Shown here: in pieces, positions 22,051-32,995 of the stretch | How the letters are laid out: the number at the start of each line of letters is the position of its first letter | Position numbering within the stretch: position 1 is the first letter of the stretch | The notes under the pieces: model-generated | Database searches by the model: none | What the model saw: only the letters and a program-made list of their open reading frames with translations | What the model was told of the DNA's origin: nothing | Position numbers and translations under genes: made by a program | Source: Piezodorus guildinii | Lineage: Eukaryota > Arthropoda > Insecta > Hemiptera > Pentatomidae | Assembly: GCA_023052935.1 (NCBI GenBank) | Contig: CM041292.1 | Coordinates: 135,980,951 to 136,044,950 of the forward strand | DNA: 64,000 nt | Direction of reading: 5' to 3'

Positions 22051-23003
22051 TAGCTTTGACCACGCAGAACTTATAATAAGAAATGATTTGTTTCTAATAG
22101 TAAATTTGAATTTTACTCTCTATTTTTATTTTTCACCTCTAACTCTTAAAAAATGTTGCCCTTGAAATAAGTTTATTTAGTACCCTTGAAAGTATTTATC
22201 ATTTGTAATATCTAGCATTATCACAATATTGAGCAGTATTTTGTACAATATATTTCAATGCAAAGCCATCCGTCATTTACGAACTTCTACATCCAAATAT
22301 ATATATTTTTTAGAGACTTTGCTGCATATTTAAGTGTTGCTTGGGACGATAGCATTGTTTTAGTAAAATGCTACATAGTTTCTGAAAACTGAAAAAATCA
22401 GAAACGGACCGAACCTCTTTTCTCAATAAATGAAAGCGGTGGAGCAGTGCGATTTGTCAATTAGTACTTTAAATTAATTTACTTTGCTAGAAACGGGACT
22501 TTCAACTCTGAATAAGAGGTTCTTAAGCTTTTTCCTACTTCATCGGCTAATTGTTAAATGAGGCATGATGGAGGCGGGTTTAAACCTTGATACTTTAATT
22601 AAAGCTTAATAGCCGACTCTTGTTGTCATTTGTCTCATAATGAAGGCAATTATTTTGATATTAACCACCCCAATGATGAGAACATGGTCCGCCCAATACC
22701 CAACATACTCCTACCTCCTACAGCCAGCTATGATGGATGGCCCAATGACACGAGCTGGTGACCCTCCCCCCACGATATGAGGCTATGCTGGTGCCCGCTA
22801 CGGCTCATCGCGGCCGATATGAGGGAGGCGAGCAGCTTCATATCGGCCCACATTATCTCAGATAAGGCAACAATAAGCGATCAGCCCCCATCCGCCTTCA
22901 TCCACCTTATTTCTAACACGCTTCGTTACTTCGTCACGACTTAGGGTGGCGAAACCTTCTTCTTATAGGCCAAACATTTTTTAAAATATTTATAATAAAA
23001 AAA
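22051..23003. other. Unassigned spacer; GC-richer block 22670-22960
   Basis: No coding or RNA feature recognised. The 22670-22960 block is notably richer in C and G and contains an inverted 'GGCCGATATGAG' / 'CATATCGGCC' pair around 22818-22865. It has no second copy in the window. Confidence 0.35.
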
Positions 23004-23908
23004 ATCTGGTGCGGGCAACACACGACTTTCACCTATTTCGTTTTTAAAAATCGATGAAAAAATTTTCAAATATGTATATTTAGAGAGTTAAATACGTGAA
23101 ACCATAAAAAAAATAATTAAATTAAATTTCTATAGAAACATGTGTTTTATTAAAAAATCTATTATATTATTATCTAAAATAATCAGTTAGTTTTATCGGC
23201 TCTTCATCACTATTTATGAACTTCTACAAGCTTGCGTATAAAATAATATTTTTTCTAAAATATTTAGCTTTCCAGCGGTATATTATACTGTTATATTGTA
23301 TTATATCTTACTGTTCTTATGTTCAAAATCAAAAAATTGCATTAAAAAAATATGTTTTCAGTTTTTTCCTTTAGTTGGGTATCGAATTCGTTCACTTATA
23401 TATTTACATCTTTTTCATCAGTGGTAATAAAATAAAATGGTAATTTTTATAGAATCTACAAAATTTAAGGTACTTTAGAGGAAGAAAATTTATAATTTTG
23501 GCATTTAAGCCCTGTCAGACTATTTCAATCAGAATGAAACCTAAATGATAATAAAGCCCATTAAATTGTACATCTATTTAGCGAGTTAAATAAAAAACCT
23601 TAGAGTCGTTTTTGAGAAAATCGTAAAAAGGTGCAAAATGTTTGGTATAAAGTAGCTCTTCTAGTTGGCTGATTTTGATGAAAAAGTTTTTGTAACATCT
23701 CGGGCGCATATTTGTCTAAAATATGAAATTTTAGTTTCATACCAATTTTCTTTTTTGCCCGGGAGTTACCACACACACACCTTTTTGCGGGACTTGGTCA
23801 TTTGGACTCAGGGGACCCTAAAACGTGTATTTCCGTTGAAAACTGGAATTAGAAAATTTTCACGATCGCAATACTTTCCCTTACTATATATAGTAAGTGA
23901 ATGTAAAT
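23004..23908 (+). repeat. Family X repeat, near-complete copy (X4)
   Basis: The most complete uninterrupted copy, about 905 bp. The 5' signature is 'TCTGGTGCGGGCAACACACG' followed by 'ACTTTCACCTA'. The 3' end has 'TTTTCACGATCGCAATACTT', the perfect 18-bp palindrome 'CTTACTATATATAGTAAG' and a final 'TGAATGTAAA'. Internal landmarks include 'TTTCCAGCGGTATATTATAC', 'TTAAGCCCTGTCAGAC', a short (CA)n (about 23769-23781) and 'GGACTTGGTCATTTGGACTC'. No coding capacity. X5 starts only about 27 bp downstream in the same orientation. Confidence 0.85.
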
Positions 23909-23935
23909 ATCAAAGTTTTAGAAAAATCATAAATA

Positions 23936-25363
23936 AATCTGGTGCCCGAAACTAACGAATTTCACTCAACTTCATTGTTAAAATCAATATACGAACTTTT
24001 AATTCAGTTAAAGTTTTTTTTTTTTTTTTTTTTACTTCTTATATTTATATTTACTCCTGTCATGTAGTTGAAAATCAGTGAACGCGATAGTTCAATAAAG
24101 GTGATGTGGCGTGGTAGGCATGATGGAGAGAGGATATTCAGCGACACCTCTTCCTGGCTTGTTTCTCAATTACCATTTATGTTAGGAGGTTCCTCATCCA
24201 ACTTCTTTTCAGCCTTCGGTCAGTGTTGTGGTGCATGTTAGTAGTGGCCATGTTTTGTATTAGTGAGTTGGTGTGTCCGTGTATTTTGTTGTGATAACGT
24301 TTGTAGAGGGTCCGAATCTGTTCGTTGACTGTTGGTATGTAAAGGTCTGTATGTAAAGTAGTATGGCTAACGTAACATGATGAGTTTGTAATAGATCTAA
24401 AAGTTTTGGATCGAAAATTCTTAATTTTACGTATAAATGTCCTTTTGGCAGTCCCGTATAACAGGAAGGCGTCCAAAAGTCCTTATGGGTTTCAGTAGAT
24501 GTTTAATATGTTTTCAAGTTTTAATCTTTCAGAGTAGTGGGCATAAAAGTTTTAGTCTTTTGTTTAACGTTATCCGTTTGTTCTTGATGTGTGGGCCCCT
24601 TGTCATTCTTCTGTCGAATGTCAAGCCGAGATATTTTGTTGTTTCTGTTTGTGGAATTTGGATGTTGTCAAGATATACTGGCGGGCAGATTTTATGCAGT
24701 TAAAGTTAAAGAAAGATTAAAGAATCAAATTAAAGTTCAATGAAAACATGTTTTTTTCAGATTATATTATCTACAATAATCGCTTAGTTTTAACCATTTG
24801 TCATTACTCACTATTATCTTATACAACATAGTGCATAACATTTTTTTTTTTAAATCTATATTACTATTCTTATGTTCAACAAAACAAAACCTAAAAAAAC
24901 GTTTTTGCCATTTTTTTCTTTAGTTGATTAGATTCAATTTGTATATTTTCTCGTTTTACATCAATGTTAAAAAGATTATAAGATTAGTTTTCTCGGATCA
25001 ACAAAATTAATAGTACTTTAGAGAGTGAGAGAAATTAAAATATCGGCATTTAAGTCCTTACCATCTTTTTCGATCAGAATGAAACCTACATACTTTTAAA
25101 GTCCATTAAATTTTACATTGATTTAGTGAGTTCAATTAAAATCTTTAAAGCCGTTTATGGGGAAGTCGTAAAGAAGTGCAAAATGAAAGGTATAAGTTGG
25201 CCCTTTTGGTTCGATGATTTTGTTGAAAAAAATTTTGTAACAGCTCAGGCGAATACGCTATTCAAATATAAAATTTCAGTTTTACACAACTTATTATTTT
25301 CGAGTTTGACACATAGCACAGAGCCTTTTTTGTGGGGCTTGGTCTTTTAGACTTAAACGTGTA
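23936..25363 (+). repeat. Family X repeat copy (X5), interrupted by a jockey-type insertion
   Basis: The 5' signature is diverged ('TCTGGTGCCCGAAACTAACG'). The repeat runs to 24013, is interrupted by a minus-strand jockey fragment (24014-24696), and resumes at 24697. It ends near 25363 in 'GGGGCTTGGTCTTTTAGACT'. Removal of the insertion restores continuity, and 'CAGTTAAAG' is duplicated on each side. X4 and X5 are in direct tandem. Confidence 0.8.
24014..24696 (-). pseudogene. 5'-truncated jockey-type LINE fragment inserted in family X
   Basis: The minus strand encodes the RT C-terminal portion of a jockey-type LINE in two frames. The first has 'TTKYLGLTFDRRM' and 'LKPIRTFGRL' (about 24690-24480). 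The second, 24177-24476, has 'ITNSSCYVSHTTLHTDLYIP' and terminates with 'RRLKRSWMRNLLT'. This end is the same 'RRLKR.W.RDLL' C-terminus seen in other copies here. A poly(A) of about 20 (plus-strand T-run 24015-24034) marks the 3' end. Flanking duplication CAGTTAAAG at 24005-24013 and 24697-24705. Dead on arrival. Confidence 0.85.
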
Positions 25364-25574
25364 GGCCAACGGCCGTAGTATGAGGTGTTAAGGTCTTGCT
25401 CAAGTTTAGCCCCCAGGTATTTCCCTAATTTTTGGTTTCTCACTTTATAGAAGCTGGGTGGGCCCAAGGGGGTTTCCACATTACAGGATCGCTCCACTGT
25501 TGAAATAACAAGATAAATAATTATTCTGCCACAACGGTAGGCTTGAGCTATACCCCTCTAAAAACCTATTTTTT
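25364..25574. other. Short unassigned segment
   Basis: The part at 25485-25540 resembles 1195-1250 (shared 'GCTCCAC', 'TAAATAATTATTCTGCCACA'-like block). Otherwise unassigned. Confidence 0.3.
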
Positions 25575-25586
25575 AATTTATGATAC

Positions 25587-26522
25587 TTAGATTCACTTAG
25601 ATCCCGAAATTGCATCTGTAGGCCTCTAAACGCACCTTTCTCAAATTGAAGACTGGTGTAACAACTGGATCATGGCCTGGAGAATCAAAGTCAACCAATC
25701 CAAATGCAAACATGTCCCCTTTACCCTTCGAAGACAATCCTGCCCTCCAGTTCTCTTTAACTCCGTTCCGCTTCCTTTCTCCGACACAGTCCGGTATCTT
25801 TGCTTCCTTCTGGACAAAAGACTAACTTGGGACCCGCATACTAGAGTTAAACGACAAGAACTTAATCGACGATTTGGACAATTATACAGACTACTGAACA
25901 GAAATTCTAAATTATCTATCGAGAACAAACTGCTAATATACAAGACAGTACTGAAACCTATCTGGACCTACGGACTTGAACTGTGGGGGACAGCCAAATT
26001 TTCTAACATCAAACGCATTATATCCTTCCAATCAAAAGTCCTCCGAACAATAGTTAATGCTCCTTATTATGTATCCAACCATACCTTACACCGGACAAAT
26101 ATTCCATTTATTTTAGACCTTATACCATTAAAGTTCTCTAAATTCCATCAGAACCTTATCCATCACCCTAATCCCCTAGCTCAATCCTTATCCAGATCCA
26201 CACATCCTTACCATCCTCCTAGAAGGTTGAAACGGCAGTGGCCTCGAGACCTCTTGTAAAATGTTTATTGGAGTTCTAGCATTGGCTAGATTCTCCACTC
26301 ATGTGATGTATGCTTGGGAATTGTATATAGGTATGAGTGACTTTTGTATATATTTTTATTGATTTTGTTTTGTATATATTTATATTGTATTATCATTATA
26401 TAAATTTATTGTTTTGTATATATCGTGTGAATGCAGTATGAATGTTGTACTTTATCCCTATTAAAAATGTCCTAAATTGGACAGATTGTAATATTGCTCA
26501 ATAAAGAATTGTTTCTAAAAAA
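25587..26522 (+). mobile_element. 5'-truncated jockey-type LINE insertion
   Basis: A 936-bp insertion flanked by the 12-bp duplication AATTTATGATAC (25575-25586 and 26523-26534). It comprises the last 200 or so codons of the RT ORF and a 3' UTR ending in 'CAGATTGTAATATTGCTCAA' 'TAAAGAATTG' plus an A-rich tail. A perfect duplication and an open reading frame suggest this is one of the younger truncated copies in the window. Confidence 0.92.
25672..26259 (+). pseudogene. C-terminal RT fragment of the truncated jockey-type LINE
   Basis: The open frame runs for 195 codons from the internal ATG to its normal stop. It extends upstream through 'SQIEDWCNNWI' to the truncation point. It represents the region after RT motif C: 'WRIKVNQSKCKHVPFTLRR', 'DTVRYLCFLLDKRLTWDPH', 'NKLLIYKTVLKPIWTYGLEL', 'FQSKVLRTIVNAPYYVSNHT' and the terminal 'RRLKRQWPRDLL'. 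This is the thumb and tail of jockey-clade ORF2. Endonuclease, palm and YADD are absent, so no activity is possible. Confidence 0.9.
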
Positions 26523-26534
26523 AATTTATGATAC

Positions 26535-27099
26535 ATTAAGAATTTATTGTCTGTTCTTTTATTCTTCATTTGGTTATTTAATTCGTTCAATTGGTATATT
26601 TACCTGTTTTTTATTTATGTTAACAAGATGCTACGGTCAATTTTTTCGGATCTACAAAATTAAAGATATTTTAAAGGAAGAAATATTATTCATTCGGCAA
26701 CTTAAGCCCTGTCTGATTACTTCAGTCAGAATGGAACCTACACGATATTAAAGACCATCAAATTTTACATCGATACAGCGAGTTTAATTAAAATCGTTAG
26801 AGCCGTTTTTAATAGTCATAGAAGGGTGTAAAATGCATATTATGAAGATGCTGTTCAGGTCAGCCGGTCATGGGAATAGAATTTTCTATAATATTCCATG
26901 ATTTTTATGTAATTTCAGATTCGTAAGATTTCTCGTTTTCAAGCAAAACTTACCAAGTACAGAGCTTTTAGTGGGACTAGGTCATTTGATCCTAAAACGT
27001 GTATTTCCATTGGATAATCTTTTTAAAAAATCTTCACGATCGCAATACTTTCCCTTACTAAATTTTTAATTTGTAGCTATGTGCAAATACAAATTTAAT
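26535..27099 (+). repeat. Family X repeat copy (X6), missing 5' part
   Basis: It resumes right after the right jockey duplication. Landmarks: '(A)TTCGTTCAATTGGTATATTT', 'TTAAGCCCTGTCTGATTACT', 'CAGAATGGAACCTACACGAT', 'GTTAGAGCCGTTTTTAATAG' and 'CTTCACGATCGCAATACTTT' followed by 'CCCTTACT'. The terminal palindrome is degraded, as in X8. A further jockey fragment follows at 27109. Confidence 0.75.
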
Positions 27100-27108
27100 T
27101 AATTACTC

Positions 27109-27428
27109 ACAAATAAACTCTTCCATAAAGATCTTAATGTTCCCTATGTTGCTGTCCTGGCGCGAACCAGGTACCACTCCTTTCATGACAAACTCTATTC
27201 CCTCCACTCTAAACCACTAGTTTCAATCCTTGCTTCCTCTACAATCCCTGATAATCCTCCGAGGCGTCTGAAAAGAAGATGGCCCCGAGACCTTTTAGTT
27301 TAGCATAGTCTTTGGGGAGCTACCAATGGGTAGTATCCCTACATGTAAATCATGACAGTATATCTTTCATCACATTTACTTAATGTATTTTATTATACAG
27401 TTGTAAATATCAATAAATATATACATTT
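27109..27428 (+). pseudogene. Jockey-type LINE 3'-end fragment
   Basis: A 320-bp insertion flanked by TTAATTACT (27100-27108, 27429-27437). One frame reads 'LFHKDLNVPYVAVLARTRYH', 'SILASSTIPDNPPRRLKRRW' and 'PRDLLV' then stop, the same C-terminus as the other jockey-type copies. The 3' UTR ends in 'TATCAATAAATATATACATT'. Only about 60 C-terminal codons are kept. Confidence 0.82.
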
Positions 27429-27437
27429 TTAATTACT

Positions 27438-27945
27438 ACAGTTTCACAAAAGATTTTGAATAATGATTTCATTATCATATTTTTTACTTCCACTTATTTC
27501 GGTTTCTTTCGAAGTTATATTTGGCAAGCCTAATTCTGTAGTAATTCAAAGGTATCTGTAGGTTGTGGAACGACGAGAGGTATTCTCTACTACGGACACT
27601 GAGGTGGGAGCACCGCTTCGGAGGAAGGGACAATTAAAGCATCGGCCTGTGAAATTAGGTTGAGCCATTCCCAGTGCCGGGCCGAGCCTTATTAAAAAGG
27701 TTACAAACCCAAATCATCAGCATATCTAATCATCATAAGTAAAAGAGTACCTATTAATCGTCTTCTTTTATTAAATCATTAATATAAAATAAATAATTAA
27801 AAATCTTGGCTAACATATGGCAGTAATTTAAAATAACTATCCGGTTGCAGATAATATTAAAAATGCAGTCAGTTATCCCATCAAATAGATTTCCAGGATG
27901 TTTTTTATAATGTTTTCTTTTACATCAAATTCTATTTTTTCCCTT
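27438..27945. other. AT-rich spacer without recognised gene
   Basis: Nothing supported; a GC-richer patch at about 27545-27710 has no recognised identity. Confidence 0.35.
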
Positions 27946-28090
27946 TTTTTTTTTTTTTTTTTTTTTTTTTGTTCTACGGTCCTGTAAGAATTTGTGTCTC
28001 TATTACCATTCTCTTCCATCCTGGGCAAGCATATGCGATCTTCTTACATTCGTTTCCTTTAGCAAGTCCACCATTTCCTCATTTATTTTT
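27946..28090 (-). pseudogene. LINE C-terminal/3' tail fragment, minus strand
   Basis: A T-run on the plus strand (about 27944-27970) marks an antisense poly(A). The minus strand then resembles the segment at 36165-36310: both contain 'GACCGTAG' next to the tail, and a decayed peptide similar to 'AYACRNRREWRRVMREAQIL' ending 'AGP'. This is the usual last segment of RTE/CR1-like ORF2s. Highly degraded. Confidence 0.5.
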
Positions 28091-28151
28091 TCTCATATAA
28101 AATAAATAAATGAAAATCAATCTAATTACTTAGCTGACTGTATTCAATATT

Positions 28152-28270
28152 TATTGACCTGAATTGAATATTGCATTGACCTGAATTGAATGTTGCATTT
28201 GCCTAAATTGAATATTGCATTGACCTAAATTGAATATTTCATTGACCTAAATAAAATATTGTATTGACTT
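28152..28270. repeat. 22-bp minisatellite, about 5.4 copies
   Basis: Unit close to 'ATTGACCTGAATTGAATATT' 'GC', repeated about five times with substitutions such as ACCTG/ACCTA. Small tandem array, not within any recognised element. Confidence 0.8.
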
Positions 28271-29598
28271 CCACCATGTAATTTTGGAAATAAACATTAT
28301 AATTTAATTAAGAATTAGTTTTTGAAGAAATTTTATAAGTATGCTCATTTTTATCATTCCTTTTTATTCAAGAATCGTGGGATCAGTTATCAATCAAAAT
28401 ATTTTTGTTTAATATTTTGAACATTACAATAAAGTCAACTAAATTACATGATAAATTATTTACCTCGATCTGAAAAATCAGTTACATTATTTCATACTGT
28501 TAAGCTAATAAGAAGTTTCTGAATCTGTCCATTGTATAAAATTGTAATAATAGGCTCATTCTATTACACTTTTCTTGATATCCATGTTTGCTCAGTCCGA
28601 GATTGTCCATCAAGACCGTAATCAAGATCTATTACTTATAAGTTTTTTTGTTTGGCATAGATTCTGAATCTGATTATATAATTCATACTCATTTATTCCA
28701 TTTTTTAAACAGTTTGAAAATAAATCACCTTAAAAATTAAGCTAATTAATACATTTGAAAAAATCAAGAACTCAATACAACAGATTAATTTGTTTCAAAG
28801 TATTTAATAGCATTTATTCAAAATAATCAATGACATATCAACCCATCACCCTCTGATTTTACATCTATAAACCAAACCAATCAATCAATCACATCAACTC
28901 ATGAATAGTACATCCTGCTTTTCTCTGCAAATGTACTAGTACGTGCTTGATTGGGGTCCTTAGCCTATTCTCGAGAAGCACTTGGAGTAACTCCTCTAAC
29001 TGTCTCATCTATCCCGTGAATTATACTGTGTATTCAGTACGGGATAGAGGAAATCCAGGTAGCTAATGGCAAACCAAGGTTTTGAAACCAGAGATTGAAT
29101 AAGGCTTCTATGAGGAAGGATAGAGGTAAGAGAAGGGATCATCTTCCCTTTACCCTCTCCATTTATTTCAAAAGATAAAAGAGAAATAAATATTTAAAAT
29201 CTACTTCAAATTGCTAACACATATTTATTTAATAAAATTTAAGAACTAAAACAAAATAAATAGGGCGTGCGTCTTTTATGTTGCAAAACTAATCTGACCT
29301 CTATTTGGGCTACAATGTGGAAACTGGAAATGAATGAAGCAGAGATTGTGCTAATTGCATCACGATTGTATGATCCACAACTATATTTTAAAGAGATCCC
29401 GACGTCTACTTTAGAGAAGTACTATATCTGGAAATTTATTAAGACAACTGCAATGGTGGATCCACATTGAGGGAAAAAGCTGAATAAACGATTTGTACTA
29501 TTATCCAGGCTAATTGAGAAACGATAAAAAATCACTATCTAATAGTAATAGTAAGAGTAGTACTACTAGTAAGATTATGGATGGGTATACGAGAAAGA
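28271..29598. other. AT-rich intergenic DNA without recognised gene
   Basis: Only short frames; the 67-codon plus frame at 29267-29470 continues in other frames to about 29520 but matches nothing I recognise. Confidence 0.35.
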
Positions 29599-29825
29599 GC
29601 CATGAGGTTCAGCTAAAATCTCTAACATCCAAAAATTCAGTTATTTCAGTAAAAGGTTTTTAAAAAATCCTGGATGCACCATACTACGTTACAAGTGAAT
29701 TACTATACAAGGACTTGGACATGCTCACGACAGACTGACTTACAATATGAACGCAAAGGCTATAACACTCAAATCCATCACCAATCCACATAACCTAGCT
29801 CGACGGCTTTTGAGCATGTGGTCTT
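29599..29825 (+). pseudogene. Degenerate jockey-type LINE C-terminal fragment
   Basis: Across frameshifts the plus strand shows 'SNIQKFSYFSKRFL', 'ILDAPYYVTSELLYKDLDM' and 'KSITNPHNLARRLL'. These match in order the 'SNIKRIISFQSKVLRTIVNA' 'PYYVSNHTLH' region of the better copy at 25672-26259. Strongly decayed. Confidence 0.65.
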
Positions 29826-30231
29826 CAGATTCGGTTAATCCAGCGAATTTGGAAGATGATATATGTGCATATTGCAAATAGTTTATTTTCGTATTTGGCA
29901 AATGACGAAATGTTCTCAAAAAATGTAAATATGCTAATACAAACAAATCTGCGGGCAACACACGACTTTCACTTACCTCCATTTTTGAAATCAATGAAAG
30001 AATTTTCAAAAACAGTTAGAGATAAAAATACGTGAAACGATTAAAGAATTAATTAAATTGAATTTATATAGAAAAATGTGTTTTATTAAAAAAAACTATT
30101 ATATTATTATCTAAAATAATCAGTTAGTTTTATGTTCATTTCATCACTCTCTATTAACTTTTAAAAGCTTGTGTGTGATATACATTTTTTCTAAAATCGT
30201 TAGCTTTCCAACGGTATATCATACATGTATA

Positions 30232-32494
30232 GCATTTCCAAGTCAAATTCATGTTAATAAATAAAAAAAAAAATAATGCGCTCGCTCAATTATGGGTTTA
30301 TTATAAATTCGTGTTTCTTTTCTATGCTAATTTCTGTATTTGTGTTTCGGGAGTTTTGTTAGTGAATGTGTTAATGTATTTTTAGTCAGTTGGTTTAATT
30401 TATGTTTATTTCGTGTTTTTTGTAACTTTTCATGTATTGGGTTACCGCTTATCCTTTTTTTCAGGATAGTAAGTTATCTTTTTTGTTAATATTTTGGAGT
30501 TTGATAATAATCAGCTAAACAGAACGAATTTATAAGTACATTCTTATTTGATAAACCTCTACTTGAGTTAGCGCAATTAAAATTAATAGTATAATCTGTA
30601 ACGAGTCCTTGGTTACGCAGCGACTGAGCCTAGTATGCAGTAAATACGAACAAGTTAAAATAAACCTGTTCTTGAGCGAGAGCACTTAAAATAAATTGAA
30701 TAATTGGGATAGCAACCCCCGCAACGCATCAACTGAGGCTAATAGTGAATAAATACGAAAAAGTTATAATAAACCCATATTTGAGTGAGCACACGAATAA
30801 TTAATAGACTGGTCGGGAACGAAACCCACGTAACGCAGCAACTGAGCCTTGTATCCAATAAATACGAAAAAGTTATAATAAACCCATATTTGAGCGAGCG
30901 CGATTAAAATTAATAGTGTAATCGGTAACGAACCTTTGGGAACGCAGCTACTGAGCCTTGTATCCAATAAATACGAAAAAGTCATAATAAAACCATATTT
31001 GAGCGAGCGCGATTAAAATTAATAGTGTAGTCGGTAACGAACCTTTGGGAACGCAGCTACTGAGCCTTGTATCCAATAAATACGAAAAAGTTATAATAAA
31101 CCCATATTTGAGCGAGCGCTATTGAAATTAATAGTGTAGTCGGTAACGAACCTTTGGGAACGCAGCTAATGAGCCTACTATCCAATAAATACGCAAAAGT
31201 TAAAATAAACCTCTATTGATTATAGCATTTCCAAGTCAAATTCAACCTTTTCCAAGTCAAATTCAACCTTTTCCAAGTCAAATTCAACCTTTTCCATGTC
31301 AAATTCAACCTTTTCCAAGTCAAATTCAACCTATTCCAAGTCAAATTCAACCTTTTCCATGCTCAAATATAGGTTTATTGTAATTTTTTCGTATTTATTG
31401 GATACAAGGCTCAGTAGCTGCGTTCCCAAAGGTTCGCTACCGATTACACTATTAATTTTAATCGCGGTCGCTCAAGATCAGGTTTAACTTTTAAGTTTTA
31501 ACTTGTTCGTATTTACTGCATACTAGGCTCATTCGCTGCGTAACCAAGGACTCGTTACAGACTATACAATTAATTTTAATTGCGCTAACTCAATTCGAGG
31601 TCTATGAAATAAAAATGGACGTATAAAATTGTTCTGTTTAGCTGATTATTATCAAAAACATTAGCCAAAAAGATCTATCCCGATAAAAAGGATTAGCGGT
31701 AACCCAATAGATGAAAAGTTACAAAAAACACGAAATAAACATACATTAAACCAACTGAATAAAAAAACATTAACACATTCAGAAACGAAACTCCCCAAAA
31801 TACATATACAGAAATTAGCATAGAAAAGAAACACGAAGTTATAATAAACCCATATTTGAGCGAGCGCGATTAAAATTAATAGTGTAATCGGTAGCGAACC
31901 TTTGTGAACGCAGCTACTCAGCCTACTATCCAATAAACACGAAAAGTTATAATAAACCTATATTTGAGCGAGCGGGATTAAAATTAATAGTGTAATCGGT
32001 AGCGAACCTTTGTGAACGCAGCGACTCAGCCTATTATCCAATAAACACGAAAAAGTTATAATAAACCTATATTTGAGCGAGCGCGATTAAAATTTATAGT
32101 GTGATCGGTAGCGAACCTTTGTGAACGCAGCTACTCAGCCTACTATCCAATAAACACGAAAAAGTTATAATAAACCCATATTTGAGCGATCGCGATTAAA
32201 ATTAATAGTGTAATCGGAAACGAACCTTTGGGAACGCAGCTACTCAGCTTACTATCCAATAAATACAAAAAAGTTATAACAAGCCTATATTTGAGCGAGC
32301 GCGATTAAAATTAATAGTGTAATCGGAAACGAACCTTTGGGAACGCAGCTACTGAGCCTTGTATCCAATAAATACGAAAAAGTTATAATAAACCTATATT
32401 TGAGCGAGCGCGATTAAAATTAATGGTGTAATCGGAAACGAACCTTTGGGAACGCAGCTACTCAGCCTACTGTCCAATATATACGAAACAGCTA
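30232..32494. repeat. 109-bp satellite array and long inverted repeat
   Basis: Left block: units with phase points at 30648, 30756, 30866, 30975, 31084 and 31193, so periods of 108-110 bp. Right block: 31835, 31941, 32049, 32158, 32267, 32376 and 32485, periods mostly 108-109. Each unit contains 'TTATAATAAACCCATATTTG', 'AGCGAGCGCGATTAAAATTA', 'GAACCTTTGGGAACGCAGCT' and 'CCAATAAATACGAAA'. Between the blocks, one or two units run in the opposite orientation (31365-31610). The single-copy-like arms 30278-30700 and 31460-31872 are inverted copies of each other. Non-coding; small frames such as 73 codons at 30764 are by-products. Confidence 0.92.
31227..31362. repeat. 21-bp minisatellite at the centre of the inverted repeat
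   Basis: Unit 'TTCCAAGTCAAATTCAACCT' 'T', about 6-7 copies with variants such as CCATGTC. A single unit, preceded by the same 'TATAGCATTTCC' junction, is also found at the left boundary of the complex (about 30230-30254). Confidence 0.85.
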
Positions 32495-32952
32495 TATATT
32501 ACTGTATATTACTCATGTTCAAAAACGAAAAATTGCATTAAAATTTTTTTTTTCTGTTTTCTCCTCTAGTTGGGTATCGAATTCATTCAATTTATATATT
32601 TACCTGTTTTTCATCAGTGGTAACAAGATAATATAGTTATTTTTATAGAATCTATAAAATTAAAGGTACTTTAGGGGAAGAAAATATCGGCAATTAAGCC
32701 CTGTCAGACCATTTTAATCAGAATGAAACTAACATGATATTAAAGCCTATTAAATTTTACATCGATATAGCGAGTTTAATCAAAATCGTCGAAGCCGTTT
32801 TCGAGAAAATCGAAAAAAGGTGCAAAATGCATGGTATGAAGTGCCTCTTCTGGCAAGCTCATGAAAGAAGTTTTGTCACGTCTCGGGCGTATAGATGTCT
32901 TAAATATGAAATTTCAGTTTCATAAGACTTACCGTTTCCGCCCGGGAGTTAC

Positions 32953-32995
<43 letters not shown>

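Noticed and set aside
25294..25497. Minus frame with 'KLGKYLGAKLEQDL' resembling the RT thumb 'KYLG..LD..L'
   Set aside because: Only a short match, without neighbouring LINE blocks or a tail. The surrounding sequence continues from a family X copy. Not strong enough to list as a LINE fragment.
31296..31487. Plus frame with repeated 'SKSNSTFS' peptide
   Set aside because: It is a direct translation of the 21-bp minisatellite; no start context or conservation.
30648..32490. Could the regularly spaced 109-bp units be a CRISPR-like array?
   Set aside because: The whole 109-bp unit repeats without unique spacers, and the context is eukaryotic mobile-element DNA. It is a satellite.
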